Assembly: GCA_027618835.1 (NCBI GenBank)
Contig: JAQCHZ010000015.1
Coordinates: 1 to 63,641 of the forward strand
Source: Chloroflexota bacterium
Lineage (GTDB): Bacteria > Chloroflexota > Dehalococcoidia > Lucifugimonadales > Lucifugimonadaceae
Length of the DNA: 63,641 nucleotides
Direction of reading: 5' to 3'
The notes under the pieces: generated by a model
What the model saw: only the letters and a program-made list of their open reading frames with translations
The model's database searches: none
What the model was told of the DNA's origin: nothing
Part shown: positions 28,234-38,361 of the stretch, piece by piece
Layout of the letters: every line of letters starts with the position of its first letter
Numbering within the stretch: the first letter of the stretch is position 1
Made by a program: the position numbers and the translations under genes

Positions 28234-29088
28234 GTGTCTGCACAACGGCTGGGTCAGCATTTTCTCGAAGACACTGACGTAATCAACACGATTATCGCCG
28301 CTGCCGATCTCAGCAGTGAAGACACCGTTGTCGAGGTCGGACCCGGGCGCGGTGCACTTACGGGCCATCTCGTCGAGCAAGCAGGGCGTGTTTTGCTTTT
28401 AGAGTTCGACGAAGATCTTGCCAACCGGCTAGCACAGAAGTACGAAACTGCAGACAACGTGCGTGTGCTGAACGTGGATGCTAGGGATTTCGGCTCAGAC
28501 GTTGATCCATGGACTAGTGAAGCTGACTACAAGGTCGTTGCGAATCTTCCCTACTACGCTGCGAACCCGATTACTCGAAACTTCCTAGAATCGACACGCC
28601 AGCCAACCTCAATGGTCATCATGATCCAACGTGAGGTTGCCAACGACATGGCAGCGAAACCGGACGATATGAGCCTGCTTTCATTAGCGATACAGATCTA
28701 CGCGACGGCGGAGCATGTCGTTGACGCGCCACCCGAGTGTTTCAACCCGCCACCAAAAGTTCACTCCACCGTGATCAAACTGACTCCGACGAACGAAACT
28801 CAGATAACTTTCGAGTCAGAGGATGATTTCTTTAAGCTGGCGCGTAGCGGGTTTAAAAGTCCTCGAAAACAACTGCACAACTCATTGTCAGACGGCCTAT
28901 TTATTCCTCTTGACGATGCACGGGAGCTGGTTGAGAAAACTGGATTCGAGTCTTCACGACGTCCTTCAACTCTTTCACTTTCCGACTGGCAGATTCTCTA
29001 CGATGTCTGGGTAGAAGCCGGACGACCGCTTCAAGTCAAAGGGTCGGTACGTCGAAAACTTCAAAACCGCCAGAACAAAACGCCGTAG
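28234..29088 (+). CDS. rsmA: 16S rRNA dimethyladenosine transferase
   Basis: 284 residues (KsgA/RsmA). GTG start giving SAQRLGQHFLEDTDV, SAM motif VEVGPGRGALT, catalytic VVANLPYYAANP, and the C-terminal helical domain. Dimethylates two adjacent adenines near the 3' end of 16S rRNA. The ispE gene follows 22 bases later, a common bacterial arrangement. Confidence 0.96.
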   Translation: MSAQRLGQHFLEDTDVINTIIAAADLSSEDTVVEVGPGRGALTGHLVEQAGRVLLLEFDEDLANRLAQKYETADNVRVLNVDARDFGSDVDPWTSEADYKVVANLPYYAANPITRNFLESTRQPTSMVIMIQREVANDMAAKPDDMSLLSLAIQIYATAEHVVDAPPECFNPPPKVHSTVIKLTPTNETQITFESEDDFFKLARSGFKSPRKQLHNSLSDGLFIPLDDARELVEKTGFESSRRPSTLSLSDWQILYDVWVEAGRPLQVKGSVRRKLQNRQNKTP

Positions 29089-29110
29089 TTCGGGAACGAA
29101 CGAGCTTTTC

Positions 29111-30007
29111 ATGAGCAATCAGATTTCATTTACAGAAAAAGCATTCGCCAAAGTAAATCTCACTCTTGAGATTCTCGGACGGCGCCGCGACGGCTACCAC
29201 AACCTTGCATCGGTGATGCAGACCGTAGATCTGTTCGACACGATCGAATTCTCCGAGTCCGATGAAGTAATCGTTACTTGTGACGATGAAGAAATCACCC
29301 CTGAGATAAATCTCGCTGCGAAAGCAGCATCTGTACTTCAGCAGCAGGCTGGAATTACGAACGGTACGACGATAGCCATCAAGAAAAGCATTCCGGTTTC
29401 GGCTGGTCTTGGCGGCGGGTCGACTGATGCAGCCGCAGCTCTTAGAGGTCTGAACAAGCTTTGGAAGCTCGGTCTTTCTCTAGACGAACTCACCGAGATC
29501 GGTGCGGAAATCGGGTCTGACGTCCCGTTTTTAGTACGCGGTGGTACATCGTTAGTTCAAGGCAGGGGGGAGGATGTGACTCCGATTACCCCCGCCAAAA
29601 TAAAGAAAATTCTAATTCTGACTCCTAAGCTTGATCTGGAAAATTCGGCAGCTAAGACTGCATCGGTTTTCTCTCACGTGAACGAATCGATGTTCACTCT
29701 TGGCAGCCTCACTCATAAGCTTGCGGCGCGTATACGAGCAGGCGGTGACTGCCCGCAAGAGTTCTTCTTTAATCAGTTTGGAACCATCACCGAAGAGTTG
29801 TTCCCAGGCTGGAGCAACGAACGTGACCTGATCATGTCGTTTGGCGCTCGGGACGTGATGTTGTGTGGCGCTGGTCCGTCGATGTTTACGGTTCCGCCAT
29901 CCAAAGAGCTCGGGACAGCGTGGCATCTTTTGCTATCGACCGTTCACCGCAAACGTTCGTTCTTGGTCGACCCAGCCGCCGCTATTTCGGAAGAACCGGT
30001 AGCCTAG
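29111..30007 (+). CDS. ispE: 4-diphosphocytidyl-2-C-methyl-D-erythritol kinase
   Basis: 298 residues, GHMP kinase fold. N-terminal AFAKVNLTLEILGRRRDGYHN, ATP motif PVSAGLGGGSTDAAAALRGLN, GSDVPFLVRGGTSLVQGRGE. It catalyses the ATP-dependent step of the MEP isoprenoid pathway. It sits between rsmA and a small membrane protein whose ATG abuts its stop codon. Confidence 0.96.
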   Translation: MSNQISFTEKAFAKVNLTLEILGRRRDGYHNLASVMQTVDLFDTIEFSESDEVIVTCDDEEITPEINLAAKAASVLQQQAGITNGTTIAIKKSIPVSAGLGGGSTDAAAALRGLNKLWKLGLSLDELTEIGAEIGSDVPFLVRGGTSLVQGRGEDVTPITPAKIKKILILTPKLDLENSAAKTASVFSHVNESMFTLGSLTHKLAARIRAGGDCPQEFFFNQFGTITEELFPGWSNERDLIMSFGARDVMLCGAGPSMFTVPPSKELGTAWHLLLSTVHRKRSFLVDPAAAISEEPVA

Positions 30008-30445
30008 ATGGAAGAGCCACTACGCACAGTCATCGCTGGCATGATCGGCGGAGCGCTGATGGGAATGATATTCGTCACTCATCTAGCGTTATTGCTCGTG
30101 TACAACCCGCCAAAAGCATTGGCGGAGCGAGCGGTAGAGTCCAGCGTTTCGAGTCTGATCACTATGTCCGCGTTGGTCACGTTTTTGGGTTGGAACTTTC
30201 TTGCCATCGTCATGGCGTTCGCCGCTCAGGCCACTCAATCGGGTGACAATCCACAAATATCTATCGGCCCTTCTCCGGCGTATCTATTTGTGGTTTTATT
30301 CGTTGTGTTATTCATTTCGATACCGGCATTCATTTTCTTCAGAGATCGAAAACAGCACCTGCTTGGCGAAATATTGGTTTTCATCGGAATCTTCGGAATT
30401 TTGATTCCGAACTTAGTTGTGGCAATACAGCGCTCGCAGATATAG
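30008..30445 (+). CDS. Small membrane protein, unknown function
   Basis: 145 residues with about four hydrophobic segments (approximately 9-31, 48-70, 88-108, 117-138). Its start codon directly follows the ispE stop, so it is translationally coupled to ispE and rsmA. No family was recognised and no catalytic residues stand out. The loop between the second and third segments (QATQSGDNPQISIGPSP) is polar. Confidence 0.75.
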   Translation: MEEPLRTVIAGMIGGALMGMIFVTHLALLLVYNPPKALAERAVESSVSSLITMSALVTFLGWNFLAIVMAFAAQATQSGDNPQISIGPSPAYLFVVLFVVLFISIPAFIFFRDRKQHLLGEILVFIGIFGILIPNLVVAIQRSQI

Positions 30446-30557
30446 CCGAATCTTGCTGCCCAATACTTCTGATGGGGCTAAACTTGCCGAGCTTATTCGA
30501 GCGGCAGCGAACAACTGAAGCTGCCCTGAAGTTTGGTTCACAAAGGTCTAATACGAC

Positions 30558-31385
30558 ATGTCCATGAGATTCGCCAATCGGTTCGACGGTCAAGTTGCGC
30601 TACTCACTGGCTCCGCCGCTACCAACAAACACGAGCTGATGGGGTTTGGTGGGGCAACAGTTTGGCGATTCCTGGAAGAAGGCGGAAAAGGTGTTGTCAT
30701 TACTGACGTTCAAGACGAAATAGGTGAGAAGTCCGCTCTGCAACTCCGTGAAGCAGGACACGACGCTATCTACTTGCACCTTGATGTAACCGAAGAAGAA
30801 GAGTGGAAGACCGTAGTTGAGGCGACCATGAAGCACTTCGGCCGACTCGACATTTTGGTCAACATCGCCGGCATTCTTGATCCAAAGTCGATTCTCGAAA
30901 TCGAGCCTGCCGTGTGGAAGAAGACGATGGAAATTAGCACCGTTGGAATCTTCTTAGGCACTCGTGCCGTTGCGTCTTCAATGGAGAAGTCGGGCGGTGG
31001 ATCGATCATCAACCTGGCATCTATGGCTGCCAAGCAGGGCTCAGGCTCCTACGGATCGGCGTATTCGTTCTCGCGAGGCGGGATGCACAACTTCTCGATG
31101 TCGTCTGCTCTTCAATTGTCGCATCTTGGCATTCGAGTCAACACGATCATGCCGGGTTGGGTGCACACACCGTTCACCGACTATCTTTATAGCGATCCTG
31201 AGCAAAGCAAGTACCGAACAGATCGCGTTCCGTTGCGACGTTGGGGTAAGCCAGACGATATCGCAGGTGGCATCTTGTTCTTAGCTTCGGAAGATGCGTC
31301 ATACATGACCGGTGCCGAGCTTCTAATGGACGGCGGCGTGAGCGCAGGATCAGTGCGTCCTGCAAACCCGAAGGCGTCTCAATAA
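30558..31385 (+). CDS. Short-chain dehydrogenase/reductase with atypical active site
   Basis: 275 residues, SDR fold with NIAG (DILVNIAGILD), catalytic Ser in NLASMAAKQGS and C-terminal GRW-type tail. Two departures from the norm are seen. The glycine-rich cofactor loop is longer than TGxxxGxG (TGSAATNKHELMGFGGATV), and the catalytic Y-x-x-x-K reads Y-S-F-S-R. It may use NAD(P) differently or have lost dehydrogenase activity. The ATG at 30564 is an alternative start. Confidence 0.85.
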   Translation: MSMRFANRFDGQVALLTGSAATNKHELMGFGGATVWRFLEEGGKGVVITDVQDEIGEKSALQLREAGHDAIYLHLDVTEEEEWKTVVEATMKHFGRLDILVNIAGILDPKSILEIEPAVWKKTMEISTVGIFLGTRAVASSMEKSGGGSIINLASMAAKQGSGSYGSAYSFSRGGMHNFSMSSALQLSHLGIRVNTIMPGWVHTPFTDYLYSDPEQSKYRTDRVPLRRWGKPDDIAGGILFLASEDASYMTGAELLMDGGVSAGSVRPANPKASQ

Positions 31386-31454
31386 CGCTCGATATATTCC
31401 GAAGAATCGCCACGAATCAGTACGCTTTTTCGGAATATTCACGACTCGTGCTAA

Positions 31455-34026
31455 CTAGTGCGTGTGGGTCGTGCCGTCGGCATGGGTGTGCGGCATCTTC
31501 TGTTCTACCGATCCGATGGCATCTGTAAATACTTTTCGGATAGTCGCATGCCTTGCCGCATCGGCACGAGTCGCAAGTGTGTCGAGCCATTCAACACCTC
31601 CCTGCATGGTCGTTATCAGGTACTCGCCCAGAGCAGCGTAGAAAACGTCTGTCGCTCCAGCCTTTACGTACACAGCCGAAGTGTGGGCGGCGAAGTTGAC
31701 CGGCCAAACATGCCAGTCAACGTGATCACTGACCGCCCGAGCGGCAATCCAACCGCTTCCCAGTAGATCGAGTTGTTCGTCGATAACGAGCATTTTGCTG
31801 CCGTCTTTTGAGATTGTCTGCGCAATAACTTTGCCTTTGAAAACAATCTCTAGTTTATTGATGGGCATAGCGCACGTAGCGGTGGCAGTCACTTGTACCG
31901 AACCGCCTGATTCAGGAAGTTTCCGTTCGTAACCGGGTCTCAGCCCTTCGACAGTGAAGTCCATCAGAGGGCCGCTAGTCGTGTAAGTTCGACCCGCTTG
32001 TACTGCGTCGCTCCATGAGTCATGCGACAGCTCACGATTGCTGATGTAAGCGTACGTACGCACTCCACCGACCGGCATTCCTGTCGACCTTTTGTCGGTT
32101 CCACCAACAGCAGGCACACGGTAGCCACAGCTCATTAAGAGGTACACCTCGTGAACAGCGAAAGTGTCCATACTTGGAACGTGAAAGTCTCAGATTTCGA
32201 GACCATCGACCTTGCCAAGTACAACCTCGGCGACTACTTCAGAGTGCGGGAATGGGAAGTGAGGAACGATGACGAGCCCGCCTTTTTTATGCGCTTCGTC
32301 CGGCCATTCGCTCATCGCCCGAACTGTCGGATCGCCAATGTAGCCCCTCGGTAGGCCCGTTCATCCAGATAGGGAAGATAGGTGATCCTGTCGCTCCCAT
32401 GAGATTAATGTGCCCCATGAAATGCTGCCGATTTTCGCTACCGACCCAGAATATGGTTTCGTCAGATGAAGAGCCGGAGACTTCGCCTGTGATATCACCG
32501 ACGTTCGTATACAGATCGCCCCATTGAGCGGCGAGTAGATTGATGAAGTTGATATCTTCCGCAGCGGCTTCGAGGTGTGCGGTTTCCGGAGTGAGAAAGT
32601 GAGTGTGAGTATCGACGGTAACCCAACCTGACTTACGTAGATTTGAGTTTCGATCAATCGTTATCTCAAGCTCTCGCTGGCCCGATTTGATATTAATCTT
32701 TTGTCGGATAGGCTCGAATTCGAATCCTTTGGAAACTTCGACATATACGTCGCCAACCGGCAATTCACCTTGGAAAGCGCCATCAATGTAGGCGTATGGA
32801 ATGTCACCGAGGAGAAGGTCGGCACCATAATCTTCGAACCAGTTGTCGTTAACTTCGTGAGTGTGACCGTATGGTGGGAAGTAACGACCACCGGGCGAAC
32901 GGAAATGAACACGAGCCGCGGTTGGTTTACCTGTGCTGGAATCAATAATTTTTCCATGCACCCATGTGCGTTCTGAAGTCAGAATTATCGCACTGACATC
33001 GCCATTGGCCCTCTTGGCTTCCCCTTTGTTAAGTGTAGTTGGCTGACATCGATCTCATTGCCGTCTACGGTCAACGTGGCGTCGGTAGATGCTGTTAGGT
33101 CGACCGATGCGATGGTCGTAGGTGAATCGTCGGACTCACCCCAACCTCGGACGGGGCTAGCGAGCCAAGAATCGTCATCGAAATTTTGTATATCTTGCTG
33201 GCGTGCGATTACGCCTAAGTCGACTGAAACATCGATGTCATCAGCCGATTTGCCGCCTGACTCGATCTGTACTGTTTATAGTGGTTCGTGACGAAGTGGA
33301 TTCTCGACTCCATCGAACATGGTGATTCCACCGATAGCGAATGCCACTGCCGCGGTCGATTCGATCCGAACAGAAGCAACGGTTGTATTAGAGTCTGGGA
33401 GTTCGAGGGCGTAGACCGTCCATGAGCCCGGCGGGTTCGATCGGCCTGCCTTATCGGCACTGGCTGGCGTGCGACCCGACGCTGGAGGATCGCCAACCAT
33501 CACACCTGTCTGCCAACGACCCCAGGCGTTTTCGGGGTAAGGCCCACGTTTGGGTAGGCTGCTTATCACCTCTGATGCTGGCGGGATGCGAACCCGCTCT
33601 GCATTAGAGTTTGCACCTGATTGATCTCAAAACTCCGTCGAATCGACTGCCGGTGCTCTGTTCCATCTTCGTAAACGATCACATGATCGGCGATGTACTC
33701 TCCGGGCGCAGTAACCACGGGGTTTAGATAGTCGGATGATTGCCCGTCGACAGTCTTCGAAGCGTTCTCATCACAGAAATGAGCGAATGTCAGATGGGAT
33801 CCTGAAGATCCGACTTTGACTACGACTTCAGTTTTTTCATCGAGAATGAGAAGCGCATTTTCGGCTGAACCGGTGTCACGAATATCTAACGGAACACACC
33901 AGAACGTCTGAGTTCCAACCGGTAGCGTCGAACTCGCAGCCGCTGTTTTTTTTCACCCGGATATTTCGTGTCAATCGTCGAACCATTGAGATTGGCAGAT
34001 AGAGAAATTGGGGTGAACTTTGGCAT
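31455..34026 (-). pseudogene. Decayed CehA/McbA-type PHP metallohydrolase gene
   Basis: A once ~850-residue protein can be followed on the minus strand from MPKFTPISLSANLNG (34026) to the His-rich end HTHADGTTHTH (31455). Breaks are a frame change at an 8-T run (33946-33953), another near 33570-33600, TAA at 33276-33278, a frame change near 32980-33010, another near 32345, and TGA at 32190-32192. Preserved pieces include the PHP motif VDTHTHFLTPE, GLVIVPHFPFPHSE and GGTDKRSTGMPVGGVRTY. Relatives are metal-dependent hydrolases (carbaryl and carbofuran hydrolases define the name). The gene is dead; only fragments could be made. Confidence 0.85.
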
Positions 34027-34092
34027 TGGCGGTGATCCCGTTTGAAGTGTGAATATCTAGTTAGATCGCATGATGCGCCAGCCGGTTAAAGC

Positions 34093-34124
34093 AAACAAGC
34101 CCCGGATTACTCCGAGGCTTGTTT
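34093..34124. terminator. Intrinsic terminator near the peroxiredoxin gene
   Basis: AAACAAGCC-CGG and CCG-GGCTTGTTT form a stem of about 12 pairs with one internal mismatch around a short loop. It is A-rich on one side and T-rich on the other, so it can work in both directions. It lies 25 bases downstream of the peroxiredoxin stop. Confidence 0.7.
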
Positions 34125-34148
34125 AGATTTCGCAAATTTGAGGTGCGG

Positions 34149-34622
34149 CTAGTTGGCTGATTCAATGGCCGACTTCACGTCGGCGATTGTCGGTAGATCG
34201 GAAGGAACGTCCGAAAGCCATTTCCATGCAATGTTGCCGTCGGTACCGATAACAAACACAGATCGTCGGGCCGTCGTGTAGCCGTCCATTCCAGCGAAAT
34301 CAGGCCATACGACATCGTAGTCGGCGATTGTCGTCTTCTGGTAGTCGCTGAGAACTGGGAACGGTAATTTATTGGCGTCACGGAATGCACCGTTCGCAAA
34401 GCGCCCATCAATTGAAACACCGAGAACTTCAGCATCAACCGATGTGAAATCGGCGAGTGCGTCTCGGAATGAACAAAGTTCTTCAGCGCAAACACCGCTG
34501 AACGCAGCTGGGAAGAAGGCGATTACGGCCTTCTTGCCTACCAGATTGCTTGAGGCGTATTCGTTGCCGTCGGTATCCAACAATGCGAATGATGGTGCCT
34601 TAGATCCTACTTCACCGGACAT
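34149..34622 (-). CDS. Peroxiredoxin, AhpC/TSA family
   Basis: 157 residues. The peroxidatic Cys lies in FPAAFSGVC, and a second Cys five residues later (C-A-E-E-L-C) has the spacing of PrxQ/BCP-type resolving cysteines, although the overall sequence also recalls AhpE. Reduces H2O2 or organic peroxides, probably with thioredoxin. AGGAG lies seven bases before the ATG. Single-gene unit with its own terminator. Confidence 0.9.
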   Translation of the reverse strand: MSGEVGSKAPSFALLDTDGNEYASSNLVGKKAVIAFFPAAFSGVCAEELCSFRDALADFTSVDAEVLGVSIDGRFANGAFRDANKLPFPVLSDYQKTTIADYDVVWPDFAGMDGYTTARRSVFVIGTDGNIAWKWLSDVPSDLPTIADVKSAIESAN

Positions 34623-34691
34623 ATAAAACTCCTAATTAGTGGTAAAAACAAAAATACTCGGTTATCGAGAACGATTATGCCATCGGTTCGG

Positions 34692-35657
34692 CTAGATGGA
34701 CATAGCTACCTTTATGACGCCATCCTGACGTAAACGATACATTTCGAACGCATCTTGCGCATTTTCGAACGTTGTATCGTGCGTCTTGAGAACCCCAGGG
34801 TCGATCCATCCACGTTCTTTCAGCGCCACGATGTCTCTGATTTCCTGAATGGGTTCGTTCGTACCAGCGATCACCGTCGCGTTCATCTGAATGTTCTTGC
34901 TCATCCATTTTCTGTGGTCAAACGTAACCGTAGTTGGGTCGACAAGACTAAACGAGATGATCTGGCCTTCGTCCTTGACTAGATCTATAGCTATTCCGAG
35001 ACCTTCCGGGTTGCCGCTGGCGTCGACAACAACGTCGTACATTTCGCCCCCGGTAATTTCAGTCGAAGCTTCAATGGTGTCTTCGTTAGATGCATTGATC
35101 GTGTGCGTCGCACCAAGCTCCGAAGATTTTCGACAGCGATACTCTTCGAGGTCGATTCCAACGATCTGTTGCGCTCCTTGGCGCTCGGCAATCATTGTGA
35201 ATGTAAGACCAATGCCGCCCTGACCGATCACGGCGATCTTCTTGGCCATTGGATTGCCCCAACGCCGGGCAGAAAACAGTGCCGTTCCAGAGTGTTGACA
35301 CATCACCCACTCTGAAAGATCACCCCATTCAGGCAGCTTGATCAATCGGTCGGCTGTTTGAACGACCTGTTCTTGCATTCCAGCTACGTCGCGAGGAATC
35401 ACGATCACGCGTTGACCGTCCTTGTAGTCGGGGTCACGACTGTCAACCACGACCCCAGCGCATTCGTGCATCGGTGCTCCAGCTACAAATGGATAATGCT
35501 CTTCAGGAAGTTCAGCGTCGTATTCGAGGTAAATATCACTTCCGCAAATCGAAAGAGATTCGAGCTTTACTTTAACTTCACCATTTTCGAGCGGCCCCGG
35601 TTCGGGAACGTCGAGGAATTCAATTTTGCGACGGGCTACTACTCTGGCTGCTTTCAA
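34692..35657 (-). CDS. Zinc-type alcohol dehydrogenase-like protein without structural zinc lobe
   Basis: About 321 residues from TTG 35657, which has AGAGG seven bases upstream; the frame continues to GTG 35681 but that start lacks a ribosome site. Catalytic zinc residues are suggested by SLSICGSDIY and APMHECAG. The four-Cys structural zinc lobe is absent: that region reads VIPRDVAGMQEQV. Rossmann motif AVIGQGGIGLTFT. A medium-chain dehydrogenase of unknown substrate, divergent from the enolase-family gene pair. Confidence 0.85.
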   Translation of the reverse strand: MKAARVVARRKIEFLDVPEPGPLENGEVKVKLESLSICGSDIYLEYDAELPEEHYPFVAGAPMHECAGVVVDSRDPDYKDGQRVIVIPRDVAGMQEQVVQTADRLIKLPEWGDLSEWVMCQHSGTALFSARRWGNPMAKKIAVIGQGGIGLTFTMIAERQGAQQIVGIDLEEYRCRKSSELGATHTINASNEDTIEASTEITGGEMYDVVVDASGNPEGLGIAIDLVKDEGQIISFSLVDPTTVTFDHRKWMSKNIQMNATVIAGTNEPIQEIRDIVALKERGWIDPGVLKTHDTTFENAQDAFEMYRLRQDGVIKVAMSI

Positions 35658-35794
35658 TACATTCCTCTTGTCGTGTGCCACTCGGTGGCTTCGGTATTTG
35701 GGGTTCGCAGGCGAATTCTAACCCTGTACGGCGTATACTCGGCGACCGTTACAGTCCGAATTTTGTTCAGGAACAATCAGGATGACCATTTAGC

Positions 35795-37057
35795 TTGAAA
35801 ATTACACAAATTGAAACGGTTCGAGTAAGTGATCCGACCGATGTTATCTGGGTTCGGGTGCACACCGACACTGGATTGATAGGACTTGGCGAGACGTGGT
35901 ACGCCTCCAAGACAGTTGAATCGGCTGTGCACGACCATTTCGCTCCGCTGGTCGTAGGGCGTGATCCGTTCGCCATCGAACGACATTGGTTGAACATGTT
36001 TCGGCTCTCAGATCATGCCGGATACGGCGGCGCCGAACTTCGAGCAATCTCTGCAATTGATATGGCATTGTGGGACATCAAAGGGCAGGCTGCCGGGGTG
36101 CCGGTTTACGAACTTCTTGGTGGAGCTGTCCGTAAGAAAATCCGCGTTTATGCAACCGGAGCGCCATACCTCGGCGCCGGCGAACTGGCGAAAGAACTAA
36201 TCGACGACGGAATCATCGCCATGAAGATGGGCCCAACCATTCCGATCGCAACCCCAACTGAAGGGCAATATTTAGCGCCGAAAGACCTCGATCATGTGTT
36301 GCAACCTTTTCGGGATGTTCGTGATGCAGTTGGAGATGACATAAAAATCGCCAATGACGGTCACGGGAAGTGGGCACTGCCAGTAGCGATACAAATCGCA
36401 AAGGAAATGGAACCGCTCGACATCATGTGGCAAGAAGATTTGATGCCGCTACTGAACCCTGATGCCCTACGCCAACTTCAAGACGCTACCAGCACCCCAG
36501 TGTGTATATCCGAACGTCTTTTGACTCGGTGGCAGCTTCGAGAGTTCATCGAAAATGGGGCTGCACAGATCGTCATGCCCGATCTGATTTGGACCGGCGG
36601 AATCAGCGAGACACATCGAATAGCGGTTATGGCTTCGGCACACCAAGTTCCAGTCGCCCCGCACGACGCGACCGGACCTGTGAATATATTCGCCTGCGCC
36701 CATATATGTATGAACTCGCCAAACGCCATGCTCATGGAACACGTGCGGCCATATTTATACGGCTGGTACGGAGATTTCGTCGATCCGTTGCCTCCAATCG
36801 AGCATGGCTGGCTACATGCCCCACAAAATCCTGGGATCGGCACAAGACTTCGACCCGAAGTATTCGATCGACCTGATGTGCAACTTCGAGTCAGTGATGA
36901 ATCGATTATGATCGCCGGTATGAACGACGAAGGTTGGGAAGGTGGCCCTGTATTCCCGGAGAAAATGTGGGCGGAGATGGAAGATATTGCCGACTTCCGC
37001 GCACAGGGCTCGCCAATTTCTGAACGAGGGTTTGTTGGGGAAGGGGACGATCAATGA
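35795..37057 (+). CDS. Enolase-superfamily dehydratase, copy A of an overlapping pair
   Basis: 420 residues, TTG start. Motifs: MKITQIETVRV, AMKMGPTI (candidate Lys), IANDGHGKW (Asp ligand), WQEDLMP (Glu), ISERLLTRWQLREF (third ligand Glu), DLIWTGGISETH, APHDATGPVN (His-Asp). It matches the genes at 37054 and 55595 in motifs and is distinct from the tandem pair at 15050/16357, which carries GEQ and PHGT. The stop overlaps the next gene's ATG (ATGA), so the two are translationally coupled. Probably dehydrates or racemises a sugar acid. Confidence 0.88.
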   Translation: MKITQIETVRVSDPTDVIWVRVHTDTGLIGLGETWYASKTVESAVHDHFAPLVVGRDPFAIERHWLNMFRLSDHAGYGGAELRAISAIDMALWDIKGQAAGVPVYELLGGAVRKKIRVYATGAPYLGAGELAKELIDDGIIAMKMGPTIPIATPTEGQYLAPKDLDHVLQPFRDVRDAVGDDIKIANDGHGKWALPVAIQIAKEMEPLDIMWQEDLMPLLNPDALRQLQDATSTPVCISERLLTRWQLREFIENGAAQIVMPDLIWTGGISETHRIAVMASAHQVPVAPHDATGPVNIFACAHICMNSPNAMLMEHVRPYLYGWYGDFVDPLPPIEHGWLHAPQNPGIGTRLRPEVFDRPDVQLRVSDESIMIAGMNDEGWEGGPVFPEKMWAEMEDIADFRAQGSPISERGFVGEGDDQ

Positions 37058-38313
37058 TAATCTCCAAAATTGAGACTATTCGAGTCGGACAATTTCCAGA
37101 TCTAATTTTCGTGCAAGTTCACACCGACACTGGTTTGATTGGACTCGGCGAGACTTGGTACGGCGCTTCAACTGTCGAGTCAGCGATTCATGATCACTTT
37201 GGACCGTTGTTGATAGGACGTGATCCCGCAGAGATAGAACGCCACTGGCAGACGATGTTCCGTCTTTCGGATCATGCCGGTTACGGCGGTGCTGAGATGC
37301 GCGCCATATCTGCTATCGATGTCGCTTTATGGGATATCAAGGGACAGGCATTGCAGATGCCTATCTTCGAGATCCTTGGAGGAGGCACAAGGCATCGAAT
37401 CAAGGTCTACAACACGCTGGGCGTTTATGGAGACATCACCGACGGCTACGACGTTTGGACGGATCCGGTCGGAGTTGCACAGCGGCTGCTCGATCAGGGC
37501 ATAACCGGCATGAAAATGTCGCCGACTGACTTCATTGCTCGGGAATCTGATGGTCAGATTCTGTTCAATGATGATCTTGAATGGGCGTTGCGACCATTAC
37601 GCGAAATTCGAGACAAGCTCGGCATGGAAATCGAAGTTGCCAACGATGCTCATGCGAAGTGGAATCTACCGAACGCTCTGAAAATCGTGCGCGAAATGGA
37701 ACCGCTTCGCCCAATGTGGCACGAAGAATTGATCTCGCCTTTGAACGAAAAAGCACATGTGCGGCTTCAAGCTGCAACGACAACTCCGATCGCTGCTGCC
37801 GAACGGCTGATGACTCGTTACCAGCATCGACGATTCATCGAATCGGCGGCCGCCAGGATCAGCATGCCTGATCTCACTTGGACCGGCGGAATATCGGAAG
37901 TAAAAAAAATTGCTATTCTTGCCTCCGCCCATCAGATGCCAATTGCACCTCACGACTGCGTAGGCCCAGTGAACATGCTTGCATGTGCCCACATCGCTAT
38001 GGCGACTCCGAATGTGATGATCATGGAGTACAACCGTGCAATGCATCTGGGATGGTATCGAGACTTTATCGAACCAGATTTTGTTATTGAGGATGGGTAC
38101 TTGATGGCTCCAACTGAGCCAGGATTAGGTACCCATCTTAAAAAATCGGTCAAAGACCGACCGGACGTAACGATCCGCACCAGCAACGAAAGGCATGAAC
38201 CGTGGTTGATGTCACCGAATCGCTACACATACCCGCCTCCTGAGCTTCAAGAAGAGTTCATCAACAGCACTGAACGTCGCAAGGCGGGGTCCGAAGCTGT
38301 TTACTACGACTAA
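37054..38313 (+). CDS. Enolase-superfamily dehydratase, copy B of an overlapping pair
   Basis: 419 residues, starting within the stop of copy A. Motifs: GMKMSPTDF, VANDAHAKW (Asp), WHEELISP (Glu), AAERLMTRYQHRRF (Glu), DLTWTGGISEVKK, APHDCVGPVNM (His-Asp). Close to copy A but clearly diverged, for example around the DGYDVWTDPVG loop. Coupled translation of two paralogues suggests either a heteromeric enzyme or two substrates used together. A ketopantoate-reductase-like gene follows 48 bases downstream. Confidence 0.88.
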   Translation: MIISKIETIRVGQFPDLIFVQVHTDTGLIGLGETWYGASTVESAIHDHFGPLLIGRDPAEIERHWQTMFRLSDHAGYGGAEMRAISAIDVALWDIKGQALQMPIFEILGGGTRHRIKVYNTLGVYGDITDGYDVWTDPVGVAQRLLDQGITGMKMSPTDFIARESDGQILFNDDLEWALRPLREIRDKLGMEIEVANDAHAKWNLPNALKIVREMEPLRPMWHEELISPLNEKAHVRLQAATTTPIAAAERLMTRYQHRRFIESAAARISMPDLTWTGGISEVKKIAILASAHQMPIAPHDCVGPVNMLACAHIAMATPNVMIMEYNRAMHLGWYRDFIEPDFVIEDGYLMAPTEPGLGTHLKKSVKDRPDVTIRTSNERHEPWLMSPNRYTYPPPELQEEFINSTERRKAGSEAVYYD

Positions 38314-38361
38314 CAACGCCTGAAAATCAACTAAATTATCCGAATTCTGAAACTGGAAACC

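Noticed and set aside
32190..32192. In-frame TGA as a possible Sec codon in the CehA/McbA-type gene
   Set aside because: The gene is broken in several other places, and the change is explained by one C-to-T step in an Arg codon (a guess about the ancestral codon).
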